Of a DNA stretch of 20,794 nt, positions 7,501 to 15,839 are shown piece by piece. Position 1 is the first letter of the stretch. Each line of letters opens with the position of its first letter. Below the pieces are notes generated by a model, which was given only the letters and a program-made list of their open reading frames with translations, did no database searches and was not told the origin of the DNA. Origin of the DNA: DASPKX01 sp035627835 (GTDB lineage: Bacteria > Verrucomicrobiota > Verrucomicrobiia > Limisphaerales > SXQI01); contig DASPKX010000162.1 of NCBI GenBank assembly GCA_035627835.1, forward strand, positions 1 to 20,794. Reading direction: 5' to 3'. The translations under genes and the position numbers were made by a program.

Positions 7501-10500
7501 GGCAGCACAATTCCCGCAGGCAGTTACGTCGTCGTGGCCAAAAATCCAGACCGCCTTCTCACCAACCACCCGCATCTTTCCCGGCAAAATACGTTTGGCC
7601 CCTTCTCGGGCAATCTGGATGGCGGCGGGGAGCGGCTCGCTTTCGCCAAGACCACGATGAGCGGAAACGATGTTATCGCCGTCAGCATTTCCGAGGTCAC
7701 CTACCGCACCGGCGGGCGTTGGCCCGAACTCGCGAATGGCGGCGGGTCGAGCCTCGAACTGCGCGACACGAACGCCGACACAACTGAGGCCGCCAATTGG
7801 GCCGCCAGCGACGAGACACAAAAGTCCCCATGGCAAACATACGAAGTGACCGGAACGCTGAATCTCGCGAACCCCACCTTCCCAGCCAATAAAGCTTATC
7901 TCCTCTCCCTCGGCGGAGGCGAATACCTGGTCGATGACCTTGAGGTGCTTCGCGCGGATGGCGTGAACCTCCTCACCAACGCTGGCTTCGAGCTGGGCCA
8001 GACTGGCTGGAATTTCTACGGCAACCATATCACCTCAGCCATTGTTCCTTCAGCCGCTGCTTCCGGGGTCAACGGCCTGCATATCCGCGCGCAGGATGTC
8101 GGCGACCAGGGGCCGAACTCGATCCGGGGCACAATGACCGCGACTCTTGGCTCGAACGCTCAGGTGACGTTGCGCGCGAAGGTGCGCTGGCTCTCTGGCT
8201 GGCCCGAAATTCTGTTCCGCGTCCGCGGCAACGGCGTGGAGCTTCCCATCAGCGTTCCTCCTCCTTTGAACCTCGGCACACCCGGATTACCGAACAGCCG
8301 CCGCGTGAATAACGCAGGCCCCGCCATCAGCGATGTCGCCCATTTCCCCCCGGTGCCTGCCCCAGGTCAACCTGTCCTCGTGATCGCGCGCATCTCGGAT
8401 CCTGACGGGGTTCCCGTGCGCCGGCTCATGTACCGCGTCGATCCAAGCGCCACCACCACCACAGTTCAGATGCGCGACGACGGCCTCAGTGGTGACCTCC
8501 TTGCAGGCGATGGTGTTTATAGCGGGGTCATTCCTGCCAGCAGCGGCGTTGTGGCTTTTCACATTCAGGCTCAAGACGGCGCCGCTGTCGCATCCGCAAG
8601 CCGTTACCCGAATGACGCGCCCGCCCGGGAATGCCTCGTCCGCTGGGGCGATCCTGCTCCGGCCGGAACCATCCCCAACTATCACCTCTGGATGACTGCG
8701 GCGAGCAGCTCCGACCTATCCACCCGTCCGGGCCTGGACCGCAAGTATCGCGACTGCACTGTCGTTTACCACAATCGCGTGATCTATAACGCCGGCATCC
8801 GCAATAAAGGCAGCCCATTCCATTCAGGCGTTGGCTCATTTTCAACAACCTACGCCGGGGACGACCTGCTCCTCGGCGATGATAAAAATGTTTTCTCCAG
8901 CACCGGCAATGGCGGCGTCGAACCCACCCAAATGGCAACCGACACAGCCTACTGGATGGCCTCGGAGTTGAACGTGCCCTTCAACCATAGCCATTACGTG
9001 CGCCTCTATCGCAACGGCTCCCTGCAATACCCCGTCAGTTACAATCGGGAGACCCCAAGCCGGGGCACTGCCGATGATTGGTTCGGCGGCGGCGGCCTCG
9101 ACGACACTCTCTACAAAATCGCGATCTGGTTCGAGTTCGACGACAACAATGGCAACGGCACCTCCGCGCGCCTCGACGCCACGTTCTCCAAAAAACCGAC
9201 AACCGCGCCCCCTTTCAAGCAAGCGGCCTACCGCTGGAATTGGCAATCACACCCAGGCGGCAGGACGTTTAACAGCTACCAGGTTTTGTTCGACCTGATC
9301 GCCGCAGCCAACGCGCAGGATAAGTTCACCCAGTTCATGCTGTTGGCAGACGCGGAGGAATGGATGCGCGTCTTCGCCTGGGAGCGCACCATGGGCAATT
9401 GGGATTCATGGAGCCTTTCCACCGGCCAAAATATGTATCTTTATGCTCCCCTCGGCGAGAAGGCGCGCCTCATACCTTGGGACGTTGACTTCGTCCTTGG
9501 CACCTCAGGCGCTGATGGCGCAAACATGGATCAACTCTTTAGTGCAGGCCAGGATGCGGCCGTCCGAACCCTCATCAATTTGCCCCCTTACAAACGCATG
9601 ATGTGGCGCGCTTATCTGGATGCGGTGAATGGTCCTTTGCGCAAAGACGTTTCCGACGAGCAACTGGACGCCCGCCGCTCCATGCTGCTGAAGAACAACG
9701 TCTCAACGGCCGCCAACACCGGCATCAAAACCTACATCAACGCTCGTAGAAACTTCATCGCTGGCCGGATCAGCCGAAGTGACGCCCCGGCTTTCGTTGT
9801 GAACACCCAGGATTCCACCACCGCCTCGTCCATGGCCACCATCACTGGCGTGGCGCCTTTCGCCGTGGCCACCATTGAGATCAACGGCGTCCCCCACCCT
9901 GCCGCCTGGACGGGCGCAGGCAGCACCAACTGGAGCGTTCAAGTGGCTTTAAACTCCGGCGCAAACCTCGTCCGCATCGTCGGCAAAGATCTTCGTGGAA
10001 ACATCGTGCCCGGCGCCGACCGCCAACTCACGATCACCTATTCAGGGACTGCGCCTCGCGTTGAAGACTGGGTTGTCCTGCATGAAATCATGGTTCAACC
10101 AACCCACCGCAACGCCCAATACGTTGAGATCTTTAATCGGCATGCCACGCATGCCTTCGACCTGAGCGGCGCTCAGTTGCGCCCGCTTGGCTTCACATTC
10201 CCGCCGGGAACATTCATCCTACCGCGCAGTTTCTTAACGGTCGCTCGCGACTCAGCCTCTTTCGCCGCCGCATACGGCACGACCATCGCGATCGCTGGCG
10301 AAATGCAAACTGCGCCACCGGTCGAAGGCGCGGTCATTCAACTCGTCAAAGCGAGCGCACCCACAGGTCCGGAAATTGTGATCAGCGAAGTTCGTTACGA
10401 GGGCGCCTTCCCCTGGCCTGAGATCGCCGCCCGCAGCGATGTCTCCCTGCAACTCGTCGATGCCGCGCAGGATACGCGCAGAATCGAGAACTGGAGCATC

Positions 10501-11244
10501 AGCTCCGCTGCGCCGTTCCGGACTCCCGGGGCTCCAAATTCCACCATCGGCATATTGTCCGAACCAGCCATTTGGCTGAACGAGATCCAGCCCAACAACC
10601 TAAGCGGGCTCCGCGACTCCACCGGTCAGCCAAAGCCGTGGATCGAAATCCACAACCCCGGCCTCGTGCCCGTCTCCCTGGACGGATACTACCTTGCGCC
10701 AACTCCCGGTGACCTCCTCGCGTGGGCATTCCCTACCAACATGGTCCTCGCTCCCGGCGAGTTCAGGGTGATCTTCACCGACGCAACCCCAGGCCTCTCC
10801 TCCGACTTGGAAGCCCACACCAGCTTCGCTCTCAATCAAGCTGCCGGAGCTATTTTCCTCTCCCGACTGGAGGGCGAGACAACCCGAGTGATTGATTATC
10901 TCCCGTATGCCTCCGTCCCGGTGAATCACTCCTACGGGTCCGCGCCTAACGGTCAACCTATCCACCGTCAAACCTTCACCACGCCGACACCTGCTGCGGC
11001 AAACACCGCAGGTTCCACTGCCTTGATCATCACCAGCATCACCATCAACGCTGGAGAATTGCGGCTAACTTGGAACAGCCAATCGGGTCGCAGCTACCAG
11101 GTGCAAGCCTCGACCGATTTAACCACTGCCACATGGCAAAACGCTGGCGCACCCGTCACCGCCACCACCCCAACAACCACCGCCACGATAGCGTTTAGCG
11201 ATGCGAAACACCGCTTCTACCGCATCCTTCTACTACCCCAATAG
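4549..11244 (+). CDS. Giant secreted protein with Ig-like, five lamin-tail and a CotH kinase-like domain
   Basis: A 2231-residue exported protein. The start ATG 4549 gives a clean signal peptide (MRTQLLRPLVGALALVAAYS, cleavage near VQA-Q); a GTG at 4534 would add five residues. Approximate order: N-terminal beta-rich domain; Ig-like domain (250-340); SbsA-like Ig domain (345-440); laminin-G/DUF1349-like domain (450-625); lamin-tail domains from 645, 809 and 938, each opening with a motif such as FSEIM, INEIL or ISEIM; a carbohydrate-binding-like segment; CotH domain (about 1380-1750); Ig-like domain; lamin-tail domains from 1842 and 2008; and a C-terminal domain (2159-2231) ending RFYRILLLPQ. 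The CotH domain has D1619 and the IPWDVDF motif (D1645, D1647), matching the acidic residues essential in spore-coat CotH protein kinases. Lamin-tail domains are thought to mediate adhesion or substrate binding. Its target is unknown. Confidence 0.88.
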   Translation: MRTQLLRPLVGALALVAAYSVQAQFVAYNDHAPGAGTAVNATTWNALGAAPGASGFLKDIQTGANLTVRLSITSAGAIGDAAQAQPAAGTPAHAAFNGFVDFQGSPNPSIELGPGASVTYTLSGLNPNKRYSFKGSAIRGNSAYTDRWTLFELREADAFTAAHSPRVLTSSTLSTLPANAAALNTGVNNTVQTGDVVAWDNIEPGADGIFAVRCEQYTGVVPGGSSAGSKGYGMTAFRLEEFDTVLVPARILTPPVAALVDELKPAAFVVVAEGNPRPSYQWFRGELPIPNATNAIFSLPQALLSDNGASFKVRVSNTVSNVAHVVVTDPVVLQVRADTNAPSLLAVEPVDLSHVELLFSEPITPSTATNLGNYTITGPNGTIALRSATLGGAGDKILLEVAPMTENIPYTVTISGLRDRSAAGNSTAPALAQSFTPATYRPVDIGAAVEGHSITAVDGGYDVVGGGVGISTTRDQFLFAHQLQTGNFDIRVRVADLGITDAYVKAGLMARESAADNARFSAVFASSAQLGSVFSSRGTTGTSPTVAAPALKFPANYPWAWLRLRRSGNEFAGFGSLDGHAWQQLGSVNLTLPNQLLFGMAVSSERTNALTTAKFRDIGPTTPNPTTLNYNPQREPIGPSNRRTGLIFSEIMHSPRERADGKNLEFIEIYNGETIFADLTGWKITRGVDFNFPDGFRLEAGAFVVIAADPDAIKQAYGITNVLGPFTGRLSGSGETLLLANKAGARRAELTYSTDAPWPPEAAGGGHSIVCLRPSYGEDDIRAWGSSELIGGSPGYDDPTAPTSLRGVVINEILASPTEGQSEFIELYNASNSSVDLSGAFLTDDAATNKFRIPNGTQLGARQWLQFNTADLGFGLSSSGETIFLISPDESRVLDALQFGGQEAGVSFGRSPDGGPKTARLAQITQASANAMPRQEEVVISEIMYEPLTGEQDDQYVELFNRTSNPINVSGWHFDDGITFAFPFGSTIPAGSYVVVAKNPDRLLTNHPHLSRQNTFGPFSGNLDGGGERLAFAKTTMSGNDVIAVSISEVTYRTGGRWPELANGGGSSLELRDTNADTTEAANWAASDETQKSPWQTYEVTGTLNLANPTFPANKAYLLSLGGGEYLVDDLEVLRADGVNLLTNAGFELGQTGWNFYGNHITSAIVPSAAASGVNGLHIRAQDVGDQGPNSIRGTMTATLGSNAQVTLRAKVRWLSGWPEILFRVRGNGVELPISVPPPLNLGTPGLPNSRRVNNAGPAISDVAHFPPVPAPGQPVLVIARISDPDGVPVRRLMYRVDPSATTTTVQMRDDGLSGDLLAGDGVYSGVIPASSGVVAFHIQAQDGAAVASASRYPNDAPARECLVRWGDPAPAGTIPNYHLWMTAASSSDLSTRPGLDRKYRDCTVVYHNRVIYNAGIRNKGSPFHSGVGSFSTTYAGDDLLLGDDKNVFSSTGNGGVEPTQMATDTAYWMASELNVPFNHSHYVRLYRNGSLQYPVSYNRETPSRGTADDWFGGGGLDDTLYKIAIWFEFDDNNGNGTSARLDATFSKKPTTAPPFKQAAYRWNWQSHPGGRTFNSYQVLFDLIAAANAQDKFTQFMLLADAEEWMRVFAWERTMGNWDSWSLSTGQNMYLYAPLGEKARLIPWDVDFVLGTSGADGANMDQLFSAGQDAAVRTLINLPPYKRMMWRAYLDAVNGPLRKDVSDEQLDARRSMLLKNNVSTAANTGIKTYINARRNFIAGRISRSDAPAFVVNTQDSTTASSMATITGVAPFAVATIEINGVPHPAAWTGAGSTNWSVQVALNSGANLVRIVGKDLRGNIVPGADRQLTITYSGTAPRVEDWVVLHEIMVQPTHRNAQYVEIFNRHATHAFDLSGAQLRPLGFTFPPGTFILPRSFLTVARDSASFAAAYGTTIAIAGEMQTAPPVEGAVIQLVKASAPTGPEIVISEVRYEGAFPWPEIAARSDVSLQLVDAAQDTRRIENWSISSAAPFRTPGAPNSTIGILSEPAIWLNEIQPNNLSGLRDSTGQPKPWIEIHNPGLVPVSLDGYYLAPTPGDLLAWAFPTNMVLAPGEFRVIFTDATPGLSSDLEAHTSFALNQAAGAIFLSRLEGETTRVIDYLPYASVPVNHSYGSAPNGQPIHRQTFTTPTPAAANTAGSTALIITSITINAGELRLTWNSQSGRSYQVQASTDLTTATWQNAGAPVTATTPTTTATIAFSDAKHRFYRILLLPQ

Positions 11245-11322
11245 TAGCAGCGGACGTAAGGACGCTCACAAGATTCATAAGTGAGGAATCGAATTCGAGA
11301 ACAATTACCCTCACGCCCGTCG

Positions 11323-11367
11323 CATCTGCCGCAAATCGCCATCTGTGAAATCTGCGCAATCTGCGGA
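11323..11367. repeat. Short imperfect repeat block of the form (a)atctgcg
   Basis: In the gap after the giant gene, five near-copies of a short unit follow one another: catctgccg, caaatcgc, catctgtga, aatctgcgc, aatctgcgg. The spacing is about 8-10 bases. It lies in the 133-base space between convergent genes (11245-11377). No T-rich terminator is seen there. It resembles intergenic interspersed repeats of other bacteria, but I cannot test that here. Confidence 0.5.
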
Positions 11368-11377
11368 CCTCATCCCC

Positions 11378-12814
11378 TTATCGGCGCTCTAAATACGCCG
11401 CAAGCAGCTCCAGATTCCGAACAAACGTCGCGCTCTTAATCACCCGCACATCGCGCTCTGCTGCAGGATAAAACCGCAACGGCCCAGCTTCCACCCAGGC
11501 GCCGCGTGCATCCAGCGTTCGAACGACCTCTTCAACCTCACGCAGATCCGGAGCGCGCCTCGTGGCCGTGCGTCGCTCCCCTTTCACGGCCCGCTCATAA
11601 TCTCGTTCTATCGCAGCAGTCCGATCCGCGACCTTGAACGAATAATGCGTTGGAAAATCCTTGTCGTCGTAAGTCAGCTTGTAATCCCGAGTGAAGTAGA
11701 GAGGCCGATTGGTTTTCAGCTCATAAAACCGTGCCAATTTGCCATCCGCCAAACGCGACCTTCGCAGATACGCGAGCGCGCGTGGAATCGGCTCCAAATA
11801 CTTCCTCTCTCCAGTCTCCCAACTAATCTCGACCAACGTCTCCAACGCTCCTTGTGATTCACCGCCGCTCACCGCTGGCGGTTCAAACTTCCTGGCCCAG
11901 GCCGGTTGCATCTGCTCGTCGTATTGTTGGGCCCACGCTGGTTGCGGCTCCGGCAGCTGCGCCGCTATCAGGAAATCACCAGCGCGTCGCATGGCGCTTC
12001 GGCAATCCCGTGCGAGCGCGCCATCAACGTCGTTCGTGGATGCCTGATAAATGCGCGCCAACTCCGCCAACGTGCTCACGATTGTGGCGAGGGAATTGTC
12101 GTTCAACGTCGGCTGGAACCAGTATTGCTGGCTGCCCGGCCACTGCCGGTTCCATTCCTCGGGGAATGACGCCTTACGTGGGAGATACGCATTAGTGGCC
12201 GCTGCCCGCTCGAATCCCTGCGGCCAACCGCCGTTTGGGTATTGAGCTTTCAGCACAGCCCTTGTGCCAAAAGTCACCGCCTCATGCACGGCTGCATCCG
12301 CAAAGCCCAATGTCGCATCAAGGTGTGCCAGAAAACGCAGAGCCGCTTGGGTGGAATCATCGTCGAACGTGCTGACGTTCCGAGCGGAATCACCGCCGGC
12401 GCCTTGCCTGTAAGCGATCTTCCTCCGCAGCTCTGGATCCAGCTCAATGGAATGCTGCCAACCGCCCGAGCGAAGTTGCCCCTTCAAAAGCCCTGCCGCT
12501 GTTTCTCGTGCAGCCTCCAGGAACACAACATTGCTCGTCGCCTGCCAGGCTGCCAAATAGGCCAGCCCCACCCGCGGTGTTCCTGGCGGTTGAACCCATC
12601 CCTGTGTCTTGGTGGCGATCCCCTCCCCTTCCCGCTTGATCAGGTCGGCGCTGTATTGCCACAGATAGGTTCCTGAAACCGCCACCTCCTTCTGGAAGAA
12701 GGTCGCTGCGCGCACTATCGCGGTCTCCACCTCCGAGCGCGTGACTTCACCTGCATGCGACCCCGTCGCCGCGCAACAAATGATCAGAAACGCCGGCGTG
12801 GGAAGGAACCGCAC
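11378..12814 (-). CDS. Secreted pectate lyase, polysaccharide lyase family 10 type
   Basis: PL10 enzymes cleave polygalacturonate by calcium-dependent beta-elimination. This 478-residue protein has a signal peptide (residues 1-21, ending GSHA) and so works in the periplasm or outside. The alpha/alpha-toroid family blocks appear in order: FDDDST (150-155), YPNGGWPQ (192-199), LNDNS (237-241), PAWAQQYD (292-299) and ARKFEPPA (307-314). An extra region of about 140 residues follows the last block. The start is GTG at 12814, 12 bases after the stop of the upstream esterase gene, so the two are probably one transcript. No Shine-Dalgarno is visible. Family assignment is by motif; the exact substrate is inferred. 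Confidence 0.82.
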   Translation of the reverse strand: MRFLPTPAFLIICCAATGSHAGEVTRSEVETAIVRAATFFQKEVAVSGTYLWQYSADLIKREGEGIATKTQGWVQPPGTPRVGLAYLAAWQATSNVVFLEAARETAAGLLKGQLRSGGWQHSIELDPELRRKIAYRQGAGGDSARNVSTFDDDSTQAALRFLAHLDATLGFADAAVHEAVTFGTRAVLKAQYPNGGWPQGFERAAATNAYLPRKASFPEEWNRQWPGSQQYWFQPTLNDNSLATIVSTLAELARIYQASTNDVDGALARDCRSAMRRAGDFLIAAQLPEPQPAWAQQYDEQMQPAWARKFEPPAVSGGESQGALETLVEISWETGERKYLEPIPRALAYLRRSRLADGKLARFYELKTNRPLYFTRDYKLTYDDKDFPTHYSFKVADRTAAIERDYERAVKGERRTATRRAPDLREVEEVVRTLDARGAWVEAGPLRFYPAAERDVRVIKSATFVRNLELLAAYLERR

Positions 12815-12826
12815 AGCTAACGGTTG

Positions 12827-13888
12827 TTAATCGTGATACCCGCGCCACATCCACACCAGCGTGTCTGCCAGGGTGTGCTCGAATACACGCTTGTCGCAAT
12901 GCTTGCTCTCCTTGCTGAACACATAGCGATAATTGTAGCCCTTGGACTTTAACGCCTCCGCCGTCCGCTCGTTTGCCATGACCCAATTGCGTTGCGTCTC
13001 CTCCGGGTCTTTGTTGCGGTTGTCGTGCTCGGCCACGTGTATGAAAATGCGCAGCGGCTTCTTCTCGCTCGTCTGGATGAGCTTCATGCTCGAGTGATAT
13101 TCCCATGCGCCATAAGGAAACTTCTTCTCCTCCGGCGCATCATCATCCTGCTGGTCCACAAACGTTCCGGAGTACGTGATCAATCGGCGGAAGAGATCAG
13201 GCCGGAACCATCCCATCGTGAGAGCCGCTGCGCCGCCCGAACTGCACCCCAGCACACCGCGCCCCCACGGATTGTCTGTGAATGCAATCTTCGGGTAAGC
13301 GGCTTTGATTTCCGGATTGTTCAACACTGCCGGAAGAACCTCATCATTGATGAACCGCGCCAGCCGGTCGGACATCGTGTCATACTCCAAACCACGCTGG
13401 CTGTTCTTGCTATCATCACCACCGTTCTGCACTGCGATCGCGATGAACGCTGGCAGCTTGCGATTTGGATCCTTGGAGATGGTCAAATTATCGAGTGCAT
13501 TGCGCACTAAGTTCAACTGCCCCGGCCCATCGTGAATTATCAAGATCGGCGCCTTCGTTCCATCTTTGTACGCGGCAGGAACATACACATTGATCTTCCG
13601 CTCCACCCGCACCGGCTTCTTCACCGGGTCCAAGGTTGGATCATCACCGCGGAAGATTTTGCTGGCCGCCAGCTTCATGGAAAACTCAAAGCTCTTGCCC
13701 TTCGGATTTCCCTTATCCGTTAGGTCCGGATGCAACACATACTCCGGCCCAACGACATGATTGCCGTCCCCTTCTGTGCCAGGATTCTCAGTGTAAGCCT
13801 CGGCGGCATGCGACGTGAACGACATCAACGCCAACGCACAAGCTGTTCCCATCGCGAAGAAGGGCCCAAATAAACGCTTCTGTTCCAT
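12827..13888 (-). CDS. Secreted alpha/beta-hydrolase esterase (enterochelin-esterase/CE1-like), first paralogue
   Basis: A 353-residue hydrolase from ATG 13888. A longer frame to 13963 exists, but this ATG opens a proper signal peptide (MEQKRLFGPFFAMGTACALA, cleavage near SHA-A). The nucleophile elbow is GCSSG, with Ser216. The C-terminal block SKHCDKRVFEHTL supplies the likely catalytic His330. It is similar over its length to the esterase gene at 14565-15578: both share PKGK, VYVP, EYD...D..ARF and a C-terminal WMW motif. Next to the pectate lyase, it may remove acetyl, feruloyl or other ester groups from plant polysaccharide so that the lyase can act. This role is inferred; the family also contains siderophore esterases. 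The leading gene of a two-gene unit. Confidence 0.82.
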   Translation of the reverse strand: MEQKRLFGPFFAMGTACALALMSFTSHAAEAYTENPGTEGDGNHVVGPEYVLHPDLTDKGNPKGKSFEFSMKLAASKIFRGDDPTLDPVKKPVRVERKINVYVPAAYKDGTKAPILIIHDGPGQLNLVRNALDNLTISKDPNRKLPAFIAIAVQNGGDDSKNSQRGLEYDTMSDRLARFINDEVLPAVLNNPEIKAAYPKIAFTDNPWGRGVLGCSSGGAAALTMGWFRPDLFRRLITYSGTFVDQQDDDAPEEKKFPYGAWEYHSSMKLIQTSEKKPLRIFIHVAEHDNRNKDPEETQRNWVMANERTAEALKSKGYNYRYVFSKESKHCDKRVFEHTLADTLVWMWRGYHD

Positions 13889-13994
13889 ATGGAGATTGGT
13901 TGGCAGAAGCCTAACCCCAGCAGGCAAAGAAGAAAGACCGAACTGGGCGCGCTGGCTGCCCATTTTTTCTAGTCGCGCTCTGGGCCTGAGGTTT

Positions 13995-14000
13995 TAGAAT
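13995..14000 (+). promoter_or_regulatory. -10-like element just before the DUF192 gene
   Basis: TAGAAT ends 6 bases before the ATG at 14007. If used, transcription would begin at or very near the start codon, giving a leaderless message. No clear -35 and no Shine-Dalgarno are seen. The 118-base space 13889-14006 must also hold the promoter for the divergent esterase. Confidence 0.25.
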
Positions 14001-14006
14001 GACAGC

Positions 14007-14555
14007 ATGGATTTGTTCGAGCCTCTCCGTCGCACCCTCTTCGCGTTGCCCGTGGCTGCGCTGCTCCTAGCGGCCGCTTGCAGCCAACAGCAAGCCGCCG
14101 AGCCGAAGGCCGCAGCGCCGACGGTTGCCATCACCAACGCCCCTTCCGGCAAACCGCAAGCCAGGCTCGCGACCTTAAAGCTCTGGCTCGGCAAGGAGGA
14201 ACTCATCGCCGAGATCGCCCGGACGCCAATCCAGATTCAAACCGGGATGATGTTCCGCACCAACATGGCTGAGAATGAAGCCATGCTTTTCATCCTTCCG
14301 GTGCAACAGCGCGCCTCCTTCTGGATGAAGAACACGCTTCTACCCCTCTCCTGCGCTTACATTGATTCCGAGGGAACAATTCTGGAACTGAAAGACATGA
14401 AGCCTCTGGACGAAACACCGCTCGTGGCCAGCAGCGACCTGGTGCAATACGTCCTTGAAGTGAACCAGGGGTGGTTTAAGCGCCACAACGTCGAACCCGG
14501 CATGAAGATCAAGACGGAGCAAGGAACGCTCCGCCAGACCTTCTTTGGCCGGTAA
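14007..14555 (+). CDS. DUF192 family lipoprotein
   Basis: A 182-residue protein of the DUF192/COG1430 family, function not established. Residues 1-24 form an export signal ending LLLAAAC, so Cys25 is probably lipid-modified; the lipobox has Ala rather than Leu at -3. A low-complexity Ala/Pro linker leads to the DUF192 domain (about 52-182). Its family blocks are GMMFR (80-84), EAMLF (91-95) and FWMKNTLLPL (105-114). It lies on the opposite strand between two paralogous esterase genes: divergent from one by 118 bases, and convergent with the other across 9 bases. It is therefore probably its own unit rather than part of the polysaccharide cluster. The ATG is chosen because the signal sequence fits it. 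Confidence 0.9.
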   Translation: MDLFEPLRRTLFALPVAALLLAAACSQQQAAEPKAAAPTVAITNAPSGKPQARLATLKLWLGKEELIAEIARTPIQIQTGMMFRTNMAENEAMLFILPVQQRASFWMKNTLLPLSCAYIDSEGTILELKDMKPLDETPLVASSDLVQYVLEVNQGWFKRHNVEPGMKIKTEQGTLRQTFFGR

Positions 14556-14564
14556 AGCGCCTGC

Positions 14565-15578
14565 TCAGTTCTTCGGATAATCCTTCCACATCCAGCGCAG
14601 TATATCCGGCATGATCGCGCCGCCATGATTGTCGGAGTGATTGCCTTCGCCCCACTCGTGCTTAATGCGGTAGCGAGGGCCTTCTGTGCCGCGACGATCG
14701 GCAGTGCGATTGGCAAACTCCAACGCCGCGAGCATCTCCTGGTTCGCGAGGAACCAATTGCCGAACAGATTGTCGAGATCGTTCCGGCCGTCCTGCAGAA
14801 AGATCGTGATCGGCTTCGGCGCAGCCCGGCGGATCAACGTGGGGTAAAGATCACCACCGGGGACCATTGGCCGGCCATCCTGGGCAGGCCGGTAGCCAAT
14901 GGACACATAGCTGCCGATGCAGCTAATGACTTTGCGAAAAGCATCGGGCCGCTCCCACGCAACGGTGAAAGCGCAGATTGCGCCGCTGCTCGTTCCCCCA
15001 ATCGCCCGCCCTTCAGGGTCGTCCGTCAGCTTGTACTTCTTGCCGACTTCCGGCAGCATTTCCTCAATTAAGAACCGCGCGTAAGTGTCCCCGAGCGCAT
15101 CATACTCCTGCGCACGATTGTTCGGGTTATTCATCCCTAATGTGGCTGGGTATTCCTCTCCGCGATGCCCAGGCGTGATGAAAATGCCGATCGTTACCGG
15201 GATCTCCTTCTTTGCGATTAGGTTATCGAGCACGTTGTTGATGCGAATCGGGCCGTTGGTGTTCAACGCCCGCTGCCCATCCTGGAACACCAGCACGCAT
15301 GCGGGCTTCTCGCCCGTGTATTGCGTCGGCACGTAAACCCAATATTGCCGCACGGTGTTGGTGATGATTTTGCTATGGAAGAGGAACGGCCCTTCGACTT
15401 TGCCTTTTGGCACACCTTCCTGCGGGAGCGAGTCGGGACCGAGCTTGTATTGGGCATTCCCGATTACCCCTGGGTCGTTGGTGCGGGCGGCAGGATTGGA
15501 ATTCTGGTTTTGCGAGAACGTAAGCGGCGTCCCGCAGAACAGCAGGAAGCACGCGAGAGCAAGGCGCACAGGCATCAT
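14565..15578 (-). CDS. Secreted alpha/beta-hydrolase esterase (enterochelin-esterase/CE1-like), second paralogue
   Basis: A 337-residue exported hydrolase. The first of two adjacent ATGs (15578 and 15575) begins the signal peptide MMPVRLALACFLLFCG. A longer frame from GTG 15602 is less likely. The nucleophile motif is GTSSG, with Ser197. GNHSDNHGG near the C-terminus holds the likely catalytic His314. The protein ends RWMWKDYPKN, like the WMWRGY end of the neighbouring esterase. Its similarity to that protein points to an old duplication, now separated by the DUF192 gene on the other strand. Substrate unknown; carbohydrate esterase is the best guess given the pectate lyase nearby. Confidence 0.82.
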   Translation of the reverse strand: MMPVRLALACFLLFCGTPLTFSQNQNSNPAARTNDPGVIGNAQYKLGPDSLPQEGVPKGKVEGPFLFHSKIITNTVRQYWVYVPTQYTGEKPACVLVFQDGQRALNTNGPIRINNVLDNLIAKKEIPVTIGIFITPGHRGEEYPATLGMNNPNNRAQEYDALGDTYARFLIEEMLPEVGKKYKLTDDPEGRAIGGTSSGAICAFTVAWERPDAFRKVISCIGSYVSIGYRPAQDGRPMVPGGDLYPTLIRRAAPKPITIFLQDGRNDLDNLFGNWFLANQEMLAALEFANRTADRRGTEGPRYRIKHEWGEGNHSDNHGGAIMPDILRWMWKDYPKN

Positions 15579-15650
15579 AGGTTGAGAGCAACCTAGCAAC
15601 ACACCCGCGCCTTGTCGCGACTGAAGTCCTGCAGTCAGAGCAGCTCGCCC

Positions 15651-15833
15651 TTAGGCCTTCTGCCCGGGGGAATGCTCATCGTCCTGGGCGCGTCCACGAA
15701 GGATCGCCCAAACGATTAGCCAAATCGTGCTCGCGAAAACGGCTGCGGTGACCACCCCCAATGTCAGGAGGAAAGTTTCCGAGTCGACGCTCCAACCGAG
15801 GAAGTTGAATGGCAACGTGTTGTTCATCTGCAT
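15651..15833 (-). CDS. Small single-pass membrane protein, 60 residues
   Basis: I do not recognise it. The frame encodes a short N-terminus, one strong transmembrane helix (about residues 21-45, FLLTLGVVTAAVFASTIWLI) and a charged tail RGRAQDDEHSPGQKA. Third codon positions are GC-rich like the neighbouring genes. AAGAAGG lies about 10 bases before the first ATG; a second ATG two codons later is also possible. It may be the first gene of a unit leading to the esterase (73 bases apart), or stand alone. Confidence 0.55.
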   Translation of the reverse strand: MQMNNTLPFNFLGWSVDSETFLLTLGVVTAAVFASTIWLIVWAILRGRAQDDEHSPGQKA

Positions 15834-15839
15834 CTAACG

